From: a bacterium
GTDB taxonomy: Bacteria > Moduliflexota > Moduliflexia > Moduliflexales > JAUQPW01
DNA length: 38,479 nt
Assembly (NCBI GenBank): GCA_030550175.1
Contig: JAUQPW010000049.1
Span: forward strand, 1-38,479
Direction of reading: 5' to 3'
Within the stretch, counting starts at the first letter, position 1. Each line of letters starts with the position of its first letter. The notes below the pieces were generated by a model. It made no database searches. It was not told where the DNA came from and was given only the letters and a program-made list of their open reading frames with translations. Of this stretch, positions 8,074-16,990 are shown piece after piece. The translations under genes and the position numbers were made by a program.

Positions 8074-9858
8074 GTGAAAACCCTTACCGATAAATGTTGT
8101 TCAAAATGCTGGGACAGTGAACTTCAACGTTGTCCGGTTTTTACAGAGTGTCAACCTCAACGGCCTTTGCCCCACTGTCATACAGATGAGGCTTGTATTC
8201 GTCAGCGTGAGGAGGTTATGAATCGACTCCGTTATGGAGCCGGGACTTTGATCCGGGTTGGAATGGGCACCTGCAGTCAACAGGCAGGAGCCTCTTCGGT
8301 ATTGGGAGCTATTTTCATAGAACTTCAACGACGAAATCTTTCCCATGTAAGCCTTTCGATAACCGGATGTCTGGGAAATTGTTTCCAGGAAGTTGTAGTT
8401 TCTATTTCTCATCCTAAATACCCCACCGTTGTTTATGCTCAGGTAAGTGAAGACAAGGTTCCGTATTTGATTTCCGAGCATATCGAAAAAAAGCGCATTG
8501 CCCGGGAGTTGGTTTTGGCCCAACTGGAAGAACCCGGGAAAAAGCCTTTAGGTCATGTTCCAGCCTTCAAGAATTTAGATTTTTTCCGAAAGCAGATCCG
8601 GCGAGTCTCAGAACGTTGTGGGCATATGGATCCTGAAAGCCTGGATGACTTTTTGTTACACGGAGGCTTTCTAGGTCTTTCTAAGGCTATTAGAGAAGTT
8701 AAACCGCCGGATATGTTGAAATTGCTTAAAGAATCTAAGTTAAAGGGTCGTGGGGGATCTGGAGAGGATGTGGCCGATAAATGGGCCCATGTGGCGGCTG
8801 CAGATGGAGAAGAAAAATATGTCATCTGTAATGCCCATGAAGGAGATCCGGCTTCCTTTAAGGATCGAAGGTTACTGGAAAGTGATCCCCTGGGGGTGAT
8901 AGAGGCTATGACCCTGGCCGGATATACCGTTGGAGCCGGAAAAGGGGTTATTTTTCTGAACCCCGAGTATGAGTTGGCTAAAAAACGCTTAGAACTGGCC
9001 ATTACGAAGGCGCGGGCCTTTAATTACCTGGGAAAAGAAATTCTCGGCTCGAACTTTTCTTTTGATATAGAAATTCGATTATCCCCTGGAGATTATCTCT
9101 CTGGAGAGGAAACTTCTTTAGTTACTTTCCTGGAAGGTAAAGCCGGGGTTAGAAGGGTCCCACCCCCTTTAACCAGCCACGGTCTGTGGAATCTGCCTAC
9201 GTTGATCCATAACGTAGAGACTTTCTTAAACATACCCCTTTTGGTAGTCAAAGGGGTCGATTGGTTTCGTGAACAGGGTACCGGAAACAGTCCGGGAACT
9301 CGATGCTGGACCTTATCCGGATGCCTTCAACGTAGGGGGACAGTCGAGGTCCCCATCGGGGTCTCGATTCAAGATCTGCTGGATATGGGGGGTGGGGCCC
9401 CGCCCGGGAAGAAAATTAAAGCCGTCCACGTGGGAGGTTACGTGGGAGGTTATCTGCCGGAGGGCCTGTTCCAGACTCCTTCAGACGACGCATCTATGAA
9501 AAAATCAGGTATTAGCTCAGGAATCGGATCTCTGGTAGCCCTGGAAGAAACCACTTGTATGGTTCATAAAACCTGGCAAGACGCTCTTTTTACTGCTAAG
9601 GAAGAGTGTGGTCAGTGTACCCCGGGGCGGGAAGGCTCTTATCAGATATCTCGATTTCTGGAAAAAATCTGTCAGGGAAGAGGAGTCCGAAGTGATCTTC
9701 AGAAGCTCAAAGAAATTGCTTCCCATATGCGGGAGGCTTCCATGTGTACCTATGGGCGCCTTTCCCCCGGACTTATAGCCAGCTCTCTGGAGTATTTCCA
9801 CGCTGAGTATGAGGAGCATTTGCAGAAGCACTGCCCGGCAGGGGTCTGTTTTAAATAA
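8074..9858 (+). CDS. NuoF/HydB-like flavoprotein with altered iron-sulfur sites
   Basis: A 594-residue homologue of the NADH/FMN subunit of complex I and NAD-linked hydrogenases. Order: a Cys-rich N terminus (Cys8, 9, 12, 20, 26, 35, 41); a thioredoxin-like [2Fe-2S] domain about 58-140; the FMN/NADH core from about 185; SLBB-like part about 405-460; and the [4Fe-4S] helical domain. Deviations are plain. The thioredoxin-like site shows Cys67, Cys99 and Cys103, but the expected first Cys reads Gly63. GRGGSG keeps the glycine loop, but NADEGEP reads NAHEGDP (His255) and GAGAYxCGEET reads SPGDYLSGEET. The CxxCxxC ligand trio reads CGQCTPG, leaving Cys512, Cys515 and Cys558. The protein ends after CPAGVC, where HydB proteins continue into two [4Fe-4S] ferredoxin motifs. 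GTG at 8074 is the start, 30 bases after the CheW gene. NADH oxidation is uncertain. Confidence 0.85.
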   Translation: MKTLTDKCCSKCWDSELQRCPVFTECQPQRPLPHCHTDEACIRQREEVMNRLRYGAGTLIRVGMGTCSQQAGASSVLGAIFIELQRRNLSHVSLSITGCLGNCFQEVVVSISHPKYPTVVYAQVSEDKVPYLISEHIEKKRIARELVLAQLEEPGKKPLGHVPAFKNLDFFRKQIRRVSERCGHMDPESLDDFLLHGGFLGLSKAIREVKPPDMLKLLKESKLKGRGGSGEDVADKWAHVAAADGEEKYVICNAHEGDPASFKDRRLLESDPLGVIEAMTLAGYTVGAGKGVIFLNPEYELAKKRLELAITKARAFNYLGKEILGSNFSFDIEIRLSPGDYLSGEETSLVTFLEGKAGVRRVPPPLTSHGLWNLPTLIHNVETFLNIPLLVVKGVDWFREQGTGNSPGTRCWTLSGCLQRRGTVEVPIGVSIQDLLDMGGGAPPGKKIKAVHVGGYVGGYLPEGLFQTPSDDASMKKSGISSGIGSLVALEETTCMVHKTWQDALFTAKEECGQCTPGREGSYQISRFLEKICQGRGVRSDLQKLKEIASHMREASMCTYGRLSPGLIASSLEYFHAEYEEHLQKHCPAGVCFK

Positions 9859-9867
9859 GAGGGAAAA

Positions 9868-11616
9868 ATGGATCTCATTTCGATTCTTATCGATAATCGG
9901 GAAATTCAAATTCCCAGGGGAATTACGGTTTTAGAAGCGGCTGAATCCCTGGATATTAAAATTCCTGCCCTATGTGTTTCCCCGGGCTGGGGAACATCCG
10001 GTTTTTGCCGAAGTTGTGTGGTAGAGGTAGAAGGAGAGGATTACCTTCCGATAGCCTGTAGTCTGCCCGTTCAAGAAGGGATGATTATCAAAACCAACTC
10101 TCCCAGAGTACTTGAATCCCGCAGATTAACGGTGGAATTGCTCCTTGCCCGTCATACCATGGATTGTGCTATCTGTTATCGAAACGGCAAGTGTTCTCTT
10201 CAAGATCTGGCAAATACTTACGGAATCAAGGAATCTCGATTTTTTACCCGAGAGAAACCCCTGGAAATCGACGATAAAAGCCCGGCTATTGTGCATAATC
10301 CCAACCGCTGTATTTTATGTGGTTTGTGTGTTCAGGCCTGTTGCGATATCCAAACCGTTTCTGTGATTGATTTTGCCCATCGAGGATTTGACAGGATGGT
10401 AGAACCGGCCTTTGGGCAGAGTCTTGATGAGGTGGAATGTGTTGCCTGTGGGCAGTGCATTCAGATCTGTCCGGTAGAATCTTTCTATGAAAAAAGCGAG
10501 ATAGATAAAGTAAGGGAAGCCCTGAGAGATCCTCATAAAGAGGTTGTGGCGTTTTTATCTCCTTCGGTGCCGATCTCCATTGGAGAAGAGTTTGGAACTG
10601 AACCCGGAAAGTCCCTCTCCGGAGAAGTTATAAAGGCCTTGAAAATGGCTGGCTTTAAAAAGGTTTTTGATACTGCTCTGGGGGCCGATTTAGTAATTAT
10701 GGAAGAAGCTTACGAGCTACTAACCCGCTGGAATTCAGGTAAAAATCTTCCTTTGATAACCTCCTGTAGTCCAGAGTGGGTTAAGTTCATCGAGCATTTT
10801 TATCCAGAACTCTTACCTCATCTCTGTTCTACCAAATCCCCCCAGCAGATCATGGGGACTTTAGCCAAGACCTATTTTGCCGAGAGTACGGAGATAGATT
10901 TGAAGAATCTCTTCACGGTTTCCATAACTCCTTGTACGGCTGAGAAGTTTGAGCGTACCCGACCGGAGTTAAATATCCAGGGTTTTCCGGGTGTAGATGC
11001 CTGTTTAACCATCAAAGAGGTAGCCCGCCTCATTCGGATGACCGTGGGAGACTCCTTTCCCGATGTCGGCACCGAAGAATTTGATCAACCCTTCGAGGTC
11101 TCATCGGGAGCAGGGGTTATATTCGGAGCAACCGGTGGGGTTATGGAAGGTGTACTGAGGACTTTGTATGAACTTAAAGTTGGCAAGAAGTTGAAATCGG
11201 TGGTTTTTGAGAATATCCGAGAAGAAGTCAGGACGTCTTATAGCGGAGGCCTTCGGGAAGTTGAAGTTCAAATGGGAAATGGAACCCTTCAGGTTGCCGT
11301 GGTGCACGGATTAGGAAATGCCAGAAGGATATTGGAAGCCCTTCGATCCGGGAAGAGTCGGTATCATTTTATAGAAGTAAAAGGATGTCCCAACGGATGC
11401 GCTCAGGGTGGCGGTCAACCTATTCCGGCTACCCTTGAGGTTATCCAGGCTCGAAAACGCGGTCTTTATCTAGAGGATGAAAAAAGGGAAATCCGTAAAG
11501 CCCACGAAAATCCCAGAATCAAAGAACTTTATGAAAAATTTTTTAAAAAACCTGCCAGCCCTACGGCCAGAAAATTCTTACACACCGAGTTCACACCCAG
11601 GGAACATTATCTTTAG
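9868..11616 (+). CDS. [FeFe]-hydrogenase-like protein (HydA type) with altered H-cluster pocket
   Basis: A 582-residue modular protein. The N-terminal [2Fe-2S] domain (Cys36, 47, 50, 64), the NuoG-type His-Cys [4Fe-4S] site (His96, Cys100, 103, 109) and two ferredoxin clusters (Cys148/151/154/158 and Cys191/194/197/201) all look intact. The H-cluster domain follows, with well-kept SSGAGVIFGATGGVMEG and VVHGLGNAR blocks and a C-terminal small-subunit-like tail. The three signature motifs deviate. TSCCPxW reads TSCSPEW (Ser301 for the Cys that ligates the cubane in CpI). MPCxxKxxE reads TPCTAEKFE (Glu359 for the Lys). ExMACxxGC reads EVKGCPNGC (Lys505, Gly506). Cys356, 507 and 511 remain. It is not plain NuoG because this C-terminal domain is HydA-like. 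H2 chemistry is doubtful; a sensory or electron-transfer role is possible. It begins 9 bases after the NuoF-like stop. No maturase genes are in the window. Confidence 0.85.
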   Translation: MDLISILIDNREIQIPRGITVLEAAESLDIKIPALCVSPGWGTSGFCRSCVVEVEGEDYLPIACSLPVQEGMIIKTNSPRVLESRRLTVELLLARHTMDCAICYRNGKCSLQDLANTYGIKESRFFTREKPLEIDDKSPAIVHNPNRCILCGLCVQACCDIQTVSVIDFAHRGFDRMVEPAFGQSLDEVECVACGQCIQICPVESFYEKSEIDKVREALRDPHKEVVAFLSPSVPISIGEEFGTEPGKSLSGEVIKALKMAGFKKVFDTALGADLVIMEEAYELLTRWNSGKNLPLITSCSPEWVKFIEHFYPELLPHLCSTKSPQQIMGTLAKTYFAESTEIDLKNLFTVSITPCTAEKFERTRPELNIQGFPGVDACLTIKEVARLIRMTVGDSFPDVGTEEFDQPFEVSSGAGVIFGATGGVMEGVLRTLYELKVGKKLKSVVFENIREEVRTSYSGGLREVEVQMGNGTLQVAVVHGLGNARRILEALRSGKSRYHFIEVKGCPNGCAQGGGQPIPATLEVIQARKRGLYLEDEKREIRKAHENPRIKELYEKFFKKPASPTARKFLHTEFTPREHYL

Positions 11617-11786
11617 AAAATCTTAAAAAACCATCTTGTAAAAGTGTTGAAAGTTTATGTAATTTTATCCATCACTTCATCTTCTTATTCCTGAAATTCT
11701 ACCTTCCTGGGTTAACTCAGGGCAGGTAAAAACGTTGAATACCTTTTAGCGGAGGAAATTTTTATACAAATCCGGAGAATAGAAAC

Positions 11787-12491
11787 GTGCTGGTAGTTGA
11801 TAAAATTTGTGTTTTCTATGGAGATATACAAGCCTTATGGGAAGTTTCCTTTCAGGTGAGGGAAGGGGAAATTGTCGCTCTGGTAGGAGCTAACGGAGCC
11901 GGCAAAACAACCATTTTGAAGACCCTGGTAGGGATTCTGCGTGCGGCATCTGGAACCATTACCTTTCAAGATAAAGATATCACCCACGAGCCGACCCATA
12001 AAATCGTCGAAAAAGGAATTTCTTTAATTCCTGAAGGACGTAAACTTTTTCCTCAAATGTCGGTATATGAGAATCTGGAAATGGGGGCTTATTCCCAACG
12101 GGCCAGGAGTAAAAAAAATGAAATGCTTGCCCGAGTTTTTAGATTGTTTCCCATTTTAGAAGAGCGAAAAACTCAGCCGGCTAGAACTCTTAGCGGAGGG
12201 GAGCAACAGATGGTTGCCATTGGCAGAGGGTTAATGGCGCTTCCCAAACTTCTGCTCATCGATGAACCTTCCCTGGGATTAGCACCCAGGATTGTTAAAG
12301 AGCTTTTTCAAGTTATTCAAGAGATTAATCAACAAGGAGTGACCATTCTTTTGGTAGAGCAGAATGTCCATCAAGCCTTGAAAATTGCTCATCGAGCCTA
12401 TGTACTGGAAACCGGTCATATTACCCTGGAAGGGAAAGGAGCCGAGCTCCTTCAGAATAATTATATAAAGACGGCCTATTTAGGATTGTAA
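11787..12491 (+). CDS. livF: Branched-chain amino acid-type ABC transporter ATPase (LivF-like)
   Basis: A 234-residue ABC ATPase of the LivF subfamily, one of two ATPases energising uptake of Leu/Ile/Val or related solutes. Walker A is GANGAGKT (34-41), the signature is LSGGE (135-139) and Walker B is LLLIDEP. The LIPEGRKLFPQMSVYENLEMGA block is characteristic of LivF. The GTG start at 11787 has CCGGAG about 10 bases before it. LivG, LivH and LivM are not in the window; only a binding protein follows, so the rest of the transporter is elsewhere. The true substrate cannot be told, because amides, urea and aromatic acids use the same family. Confidence 0.88.
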   Translation: MLVVDKICVFYGDIQALWEVSFQVREGEIVALVGANGAGKTTILKTLVGILRAASGTITFQDKDITHEPTHKIVEKGISLIPEGRKLFPQMSVYENLEMGAYSQRARSKKNEMLARVFRLFPILEERKTQPARTLSGGEQQMVAIGRGLMALPKLLLIDEPSLGLAPRIVKELFQVIQEINQQGVTILLVEQNVHQALKIAHRAYVLETGHITLEGKGAELLQNNYIKTAYLGL

Positions 12492-12578
12492 ACATAGAAG
12501 CAAGGGGCAAGAAGCCAGGGCTTTAGAGGTTAATCTGGCTTACCAGAGGCTTCTGACCCTTCGTTTCTCGAGAAAATC
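12492..12578. repeat. Word-type inverted repeat between livF and the binding-protein gene
   Basis: GAAGCAAGGGGCAAGAAGCC (about 12500-12519) is an imperfect inverted match to GGCTTCTGACCCTTCGTTTC (about 12549-12568). The inner words AGCCAG and CTGGCT also pair. It could form a hairpin in the message between the two genes. Confidence 0.5.
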
Positions 12579-13817
12579 ATGGATCGAAGAACCTTTCTTA
12601 AGGGCACCGGCGCTTTAGGAATTACAGCCGTTGTTCAGGAGTTTCCTGCCCTGGTTCGAGGTGCCGGGCAAGAAATTAAAATCGGCGCGACGCACCCCTT
12701 AACCGGACCCATGGCCGATATCGGTCAGTCTTGTCGCAGGGGGATGTTGTTGGCCGTGGAGAAAATTAATGCAGAAGGTGGGATTAAATCCCTAGGAGGT
12801 GCTCCGCTGAAACTATTAGAGGGGGATGATCAGGCCAAGCCGGAGGTTGGGATTGCCGAAACAGAACGGCTTATCCGAGAAGGTGCCGTCATACTGACCG
12901 GTCCTTTTACCAGTCAGGTGGCTATGGCAGCTACCCAGGTTGCAGAGCAACATCGGATCCCCTATGTAGTCAGTATCGGTGCAGCCGATCAAATCACGGA
13001 ACGGGGGTTCAAGTATACCTTCCGAATCTTCGTTACCACCGATACCATCGGCCAGGATGTAATTAAATATATCGTGAAACTTTCGGAGGTGACCAACGTA
13101 CCCATTAAAACGGCGGTATTAATCCATACCAACGATTTGTTCGGTAAAGTTCAATCGGATAAAGTGGTAGAACATCTAAAAAAAGCAGGCTCTCCCTTTG
13201 AGATTGTAGAACGAATTTCCTACGACTATACCTCCAAAGATCTGAGTGTAGAGGTGGCCAGGGCAAAGGCCGCTAAACCCGACGTGCTCCTTCCCATCTC
13301 TCGACTCCAGGATGCCATCCTCATCACCCGGGAGATGTTTAAACAGAGATTCGAGGTGAAGGGAATTATCGGTGCCCCCAGTCCGGGTCATTATGAAACC
13401 GAATATATCAAATCCCTGGGTAAACTGGCAGAATATACCCTGGATGCAGCTCCCTGGTACAACGTCAAAGATCCTAAAGTACAAGCCATATCCACCGAGT
13501 TTGAGAAAAAATTTAATAAATTCTTTGACCTTAACGCCGCTTATAGTTACGATGCCATTCTGGTTATCGCAGATGCTCTGGAACGGGCGGCATCTACAGA
13601 GCCTGACAAACTGGTCGAAGCCTTGAGAGCTACCCGGTTAAATAACCATCTCATGATTTCCAAAGGGCCTATCCAATTCGATGAAAAAGGAAATAACATC
13701 AACGCAGGTCTTTCTTTTTTCCAAATTCAGGAAGGCCGGGTCAAGGTCATCTTTCCGGAAGAATATGCAGAGGCAAAAGTCGTTTTTCCGGTTCCTCTAT
13801 GGAGTGAGAGGAAGTAG
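12579..13817 (+). CDS. Tat-exported ABC-transporter substrate-binding protein (Leu/Ile/Val type)
   Basis: A periplasmic type-1 solute-binding protein of 412 residues. The N terminus DRRTFLKG is a twin-arginine export signal followed by a hydrophobic stretch and an Ala-Gly cleavage region near 28-30, so it is probably exported folded. IKIGATHPLTGPMADIGQ is the classic start of LivJ/LivK-like proteins, and the two-lobe pattern continues to the C terminus. It lies 87 bases after the LivF-like ATPase. The ligand is not predictable from this sequence. The next gene, recR, is convergent. Confidence 0.9.
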   Translation: MDRRTFLKGTGALGITAVVQEFPALVRGAGQEIKIGATHPLTGPMADIGQSCRRGMLLAVEKINAEGGIKSLGGAPLKLLEGDDQAKPEVGIAETERLIREGAVILTGPFTSQVAMAATQVAEQHRIPYVVSIGAADQITERGFKYTFRIFVTTDTIGQDVIKYIVKLSEVTNVPIKTAVLIHTNDLFGKVQSDKVVEHLKKAGSPFEIVERISYDYTSKDLSVEVARAKAAKPDVLLPISRLQDAILITREMFKQRFEVKGIIGAPSPGHYETEYIKSLGKLAEYTLDAAPWYNVKDPKVQAISTEFEKKFNKFFDLNAAYSYDAILVIADALERAASTEPDKLVEALRATRLNNHLMISKGPIQFDEKGNNINAGLSFFQIQEGRVKVIFPEEYAEAKVVFPVPLWSERK

Positions 13818-13966
13818 CATTTCATCCATAAGGCAAATGATAGCCCTTTGCTGACCACGAAAATTATCGTAGCCAAACACCGAACGGAATAATTGAAGGG
13901 GATGTTCAGACATAGTTAGTTACTTATGCCCTCTATCAGTCCTATCGGCCAGGATAAAATAAATCC

Positions 13967-14566
13967 TTAAATTTCCCGCCGTCCCTCTAAAGCCCTGGCC
14001 ATGGTCACTTCGTCGGCATATTCTAAATCTCCACCCACCGGAATTCCATGGGCAATTCTAGTAATCTTAATGCCTAAGGGTTTCAGGAGTCTGGAGATAT
14101 ACATGGCCGTCGCTTCCCCTTCTACATTGGGATTGGTGGCTAAAATAATCTCATTACGACTCTCTCGTTGAATCCTGTTAAGTAAACTTTTGATCTGAAT
14201 ATCATCCGGGCCCACCCCTTCTAAGGGGGAGAGAGAACCCATGAGAACATGATAGACGCCTTTATACCCACCTGTTTTTTCAATAGCCAGAAGATCGTTG
14301 GGCTCTTCAACCACGCAGATGACTTTTCGATCTCGTCGGGGATCTGAACAAATATTACATAGTTCCTTTTCCGTAAGATTCCCGCACTCGGAACAATATC
14401 CTATTTTCTCCTTAAGATCAATCAGAGCCTTGGCCAGACGTCGTACATCCTCTACGGGCATTTTAAGGAGAAAAAAGGTTAATCTTTGGGCAGTTTTTTC
14501 TCCGATTCCGGGGAGTTTGACCAATTCGTTGATAAGTTTTGCAACAGACTCTGTATAACGAGCCAC
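13967..14566 (-). CDS. recR: Recombination mediator protein RecR
   Basis: RecR works with RecO (and RecF) to load RecA on gapped single-stranded DNA. The 199 residues are standard. A helix-hairpin-helix lies at the N terminus ([13 protein letters not shown]), then a zinc motif [18 protein letters not shown], then a Toprim domain beginning [20 protein letters not shown]. It is the last gene of the dnaX-ybaB-recR unit, the usual order across bacteria. An 83-base word-type repeat separates it from ybaB. Confidence 0.97.
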   Translation of the reverse strand: MARYTESVAKLINELVKLPGIGEKTAQRLTFFLLKMPVEDVRRLAKALIDLKEKIGYCSECGNLTEKELCNICSDPRRDRKVICVVEEPNDLLAIEKTGGYKGVYHVLMGSLSPLEGVGPDDIQIKSLLNRIQRESRNEIILATNPNVEGEATAMYISRLLKPLGIKITRIAHGIPVGGDLEYADEVTMARALEGRREI

Positions 14567-14649
14567 GGGTTGGTAAATAGTAAGTGAAGTAAGTAGTGAG
14601 CAGTAAATAACAGGCAGGAAAGTACCGACTACTTACCACCTACTCACTT
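14567..14649. repeat. Word-type inverted repeat between ybaB and recR
   Basis: AGTAAGTGAAGTAAGTAGTG on one side is answered by ACTACTTACCACCTACTCAC on the other. The segment could form a hairpin inside the dnaX-ybaB-recR transcript. Confidence 0.55.
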
Positions 14650-14985
14650 CTAAGAAGTAAGTCCGGGTATTTTGATCCCGCCGGTTAATTTAGACATTTC
14701 TTCGGCCATCATTTCCCGGCTTTTCTCAATGGCCTGATTTACGGCAGCAACAATTAAATCTTGAAGCATTTCTATATCATTCAGACTGATCACCCCCGGG
14801 TCGATCCGAATAGACTTGATTTCTTGCTTTCCATTGGCTATCACCGTAACCATACCACCACCGGCAGAACCTTCTACCGTCTTATTGGCTAGTTCTTCTT
14901 GTAATTGCGCCATACGAGCCTGGACTTCTTGAAGCTGCTTCATCATATTTCCGAGGTTTCCGAGATTTCCTATTCCTTTAAACAT
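14650..14985 (-). CDS. ybaB: YbaB/EbfC nucleoid-associated protein
   Basis: A small DNA-binding dimer encoded between dnaX and recR in most bacteria. Starting at the ATG at 14985 it has 111 residues and begins MFKGIGNLGNLGNMMKQLQE, typical for the family. An in-frame ATG five codons upstream (15000) exists, but a GGAGG motif lies eight bases before the 14985 ATG and overlaps that upstream start region, which decides the choice. ARMAQLQEELANKTVEGSAG and the final TGGIKIPGL are family hallmarks. Confidence 0.95.
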   Translation of the reverse strand: MFKGIGNLGNLGNMMKQLQEVQARMAQLQEELANKTVEGSAGGGMVTVIANGKQEIKSIRIDPGVISLNDIEMLQDLIVAAVNQAIEKSREMMAEEMSKLTGGIKIPGLTS

Positions 14986-14993
14986 AAATCTGT

Positions 14994-14998
14994 CCTCC
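14994..14998 (-). promoter_or_regulatory. Ribosome binding site that fixes the ybaB start
   Basis: GGAGG on the minus strand lies eight bases before the ATG at 14985. It overlaps the codons that would follow the alternative ATG at 15000, arguing against that longer start. Confidence 0.8.
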
Positions 14999-15014
14999 AT
15001 TCTTATGGGGTTAA

Positions 15015-16877
15015 TTATTGGGGAGCCTTCCCATCAAACAATTGTAAGATCTTTTTAAGGACCTTCTGCTCGTCATCTTCCGACAGTGTTTGATCTGAGG
15101 TAGAGACCTGGGATCGTTCCCCCACTCGGGAATCTACTTCTACGGAAGGTTGAATAACGGAAGGTATCAGTCTAGAAAACTTTCCGTTCTCCCTGGGAAT
15201 ATCCTGCTCTTCTTTAAGGAAAATTACTTTGATTTTAGGGGTTATCTTGAATTCTTCCTGCAAAATATCCCGGATAATCTTCAAGCTGTCGGGTTCCTCA
15301 ACCTTCTCTTTGGCAAAACTGGAATTTTTACTAAATCCGATAACAATGGCCTCTGGAGATACCTCAATTACCTGACCTTTTTTTAAAGTAGAATTCAGAG
15401 AAGGTTTGATTTTCTCCGTTCTGGCCAGAATACGTTCCCACACATTCCATACCGGTTCCGAATCTTTTTCATCCCCCGGCGATTCCAGACGGCCCTCTCC
15501 TCCAACCGAGATTTCTTCCGATTTCTCGACCACTCCGGTTTCTGTATCTATAGAAAGGAGTGGTTCTACCGACTCTTCATGTTTGGGTAAATTCATTTTC
15601 TCAGATAAAAGGGGCTTTTCCAGGACAGGAAGTTGAGATTGTCTGGAGCGGGAACTCCACTCACCGAAGAGATCCAGGGAATTATCTGAGCCCTTCGGGG
15701 GTTCTAAATCTAAAGAGCCTCCAGAGGCCAGCTTTTCTTCCAGTTGCTGAATTTTTTCTATGAGACTTTCTACAGGTTGAAGAGAAGCAAGCTGGCTTGC
15801 ACGGACTAAAGCCATTTCTAAAACAAATCGAGGATAAGAAGTGCGTTTCAGCTCCGATTCGGTTTCCAGCAAGAATTTAAAAATTTGCTGGAGTTCCTGG
15901 AGAGAGACCTTCTGAGCCTGTTCTTGTAATTTTTGGAGATCCAGAGAGATATCCTCGATAAAGGTATGGGGGTCGGGAATCAACTTTACCACGATCAAAT
16001 TACGGAAGTACTCGATGAGTTCTTTACAAAACTGTCCTAAATCATACCCGCGAAGCGTCAAATCTTCTACGAGTTGAAAAATCTCCCGGATTTTTTTAGA
16101 TAAAATAACATCAGCAAAAAGCCTTAAAGTTTCCTGACCGATAACTCCCAGTAAGGCACGCACATCTTCTGGGTGAACCTGGGTTCCGCTATACGAGATA
16201 ATCTGATCGAGAAGGCTTTGGGCATCCCGCATACTTCCCTCGGCGGCTTTGGCGATATAAACCAGGCTTTGGTCATCTATCTGGACGGATTCCGATTCTG
16301 CGATATGTTTCAGGCTTGCCGTAAGCTCTTTTAGCGAAACCCTTCGAAAATCAAATCTTTGACAGCGAGAGAGGATGGTAACAGGGATTTTATGAACGTC
16401 GGTGGTGGCCAGGATGAAAACCACATGTTTAGGAGGTTCTTCCAGCGTCTTCAGAAGGGCATTAAAAGCCTCGCGGGTCAGCATGTGGACTTCATCGATG
16501 ATATAGACCTTATACCGGAGTTTGGCAGGAGCGTATTTAACACTCTCACGAAGTTCCCGGATTTCATCGATTCCCCGATTGGAAGCGCCGTCGATTTCAA
16601 GGACGTCTACCGAAATTCCCTGTTTAATTTCCAAGCAGGCCTCACAGCTATCACAGGGAACAGGCGTTGGTTTCTCTTCCTTTTGGCAGTTAAGTGCCTT
16701 GGCCAGAATACGGGCAGTGGTTGTTTTTCCAACTCCTCGAGTTCCTGAGAACAGGAAAGCATGGGCAATACGTCCATTAGAAATTGCATTTTTTAGCGTT
16801 TGGGTTACGTGACTCTGCCCGATAACCTCATCAAATTGTTGAGGACGCCATTTCCGGGCAATAACCTCGTAAGACAT
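15015..16877 (-). CDS. dnaX: DNA polymerase III subunit gamma/tau
   Basis: The clamp-loader ATPase and replisome organiser. It begins MSYEVIARKWRPQQFDEVIG at 16877, so I trim an upstream extension of 16 residues that is not family-like. The product has 620 residues. Walker A GTRGVGKTT, the four-Cys zinc module (CQKEEKPTPVPCDSCEAC), Walker B IIDEVHML and sensor SRC are all present. A low-conservation tail from about 385 onward holds the tau-specific part. I did not find an obvious slippery site for a short gamma form. The SRP RNA gene lies just upstream and ybaB downstream. Confidence 0.96.
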   Translation of the reverse strand: MSYEVIARKWRPQQFDEVIGQSHVTQTLKNAISNGRIAHAFLFSGTRGVGKTTTARILAKALNCQKEEKPTPVPCDSCEACLEIKQGISVDVLEIDGASNRGIDEIRELRESVKYAPAKLRYKVYIIDEVHMLTREAFNALLKTLEEPPKHVVFILATTDVHKIPVTILSRCQRFDFRRVSLKELTASLKHIAESESVQIDDQSLVYIAKAAEGSMRDAQSLLDQIISYSGTQVHPEDVRALLGVIGQETLRLFADVILSKKIREIFQLVEDLTLRGYDLGQFCKELIEYFRNLIVVKLIPDPHTFIEDISLDLQKLQEQAQKVSLQELQQIFKFLLETESELKRTSYPRFVLEMALVRASQLASLQPVESLIEKIQQLEEKLASGGSLDLEPPKGSDNSLDLFGEWSSRSRQSQLPVLEKPLLSEKMNLPKHEESVEPLLSIDTETGVVEKSEEISVGGEGRLESPGDEKDSEPVWNVWERILARTEKIKPSLNSTLKKGQVIEVSPEAIVIGFSKNSSFAKEKVEEPDSLKIIRDILQEEFKITPKIKVIFLKEEQDIPRENGKFSRLIPSVIQPSVEVDSRVGERSQVSTSDQTLSEDDEQKVLKKILQLFDGKAPQ

Positions 16878-16990
16878 GATGAAACTAAGAAACCCGTTTT
16901 TATTCCACCAGATCCACGCCGACATGAACTTCTGTTCTATCGGTATAGATCTCCAGGGTAAAAAACGGGTTTTCCGGATAGTTTCAGTTT

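Noticed and set aside
9868..11616. Calling this gene NuoG of complex I.
   Set aside because: The C-terminal half has the HydA blocks SSGAGVIFGATGG and GGGQP and a hydrogenase tail, not a molybdopterin-type NuoG domain. No other complex I genes follow.
15015..16925. Longer dnaX start at 16925.
   Set aside because: The extra residues MSAWIWWNKNGFLSFI are not family-like. The conserved protein begins MSYEVIARKW at 16877.
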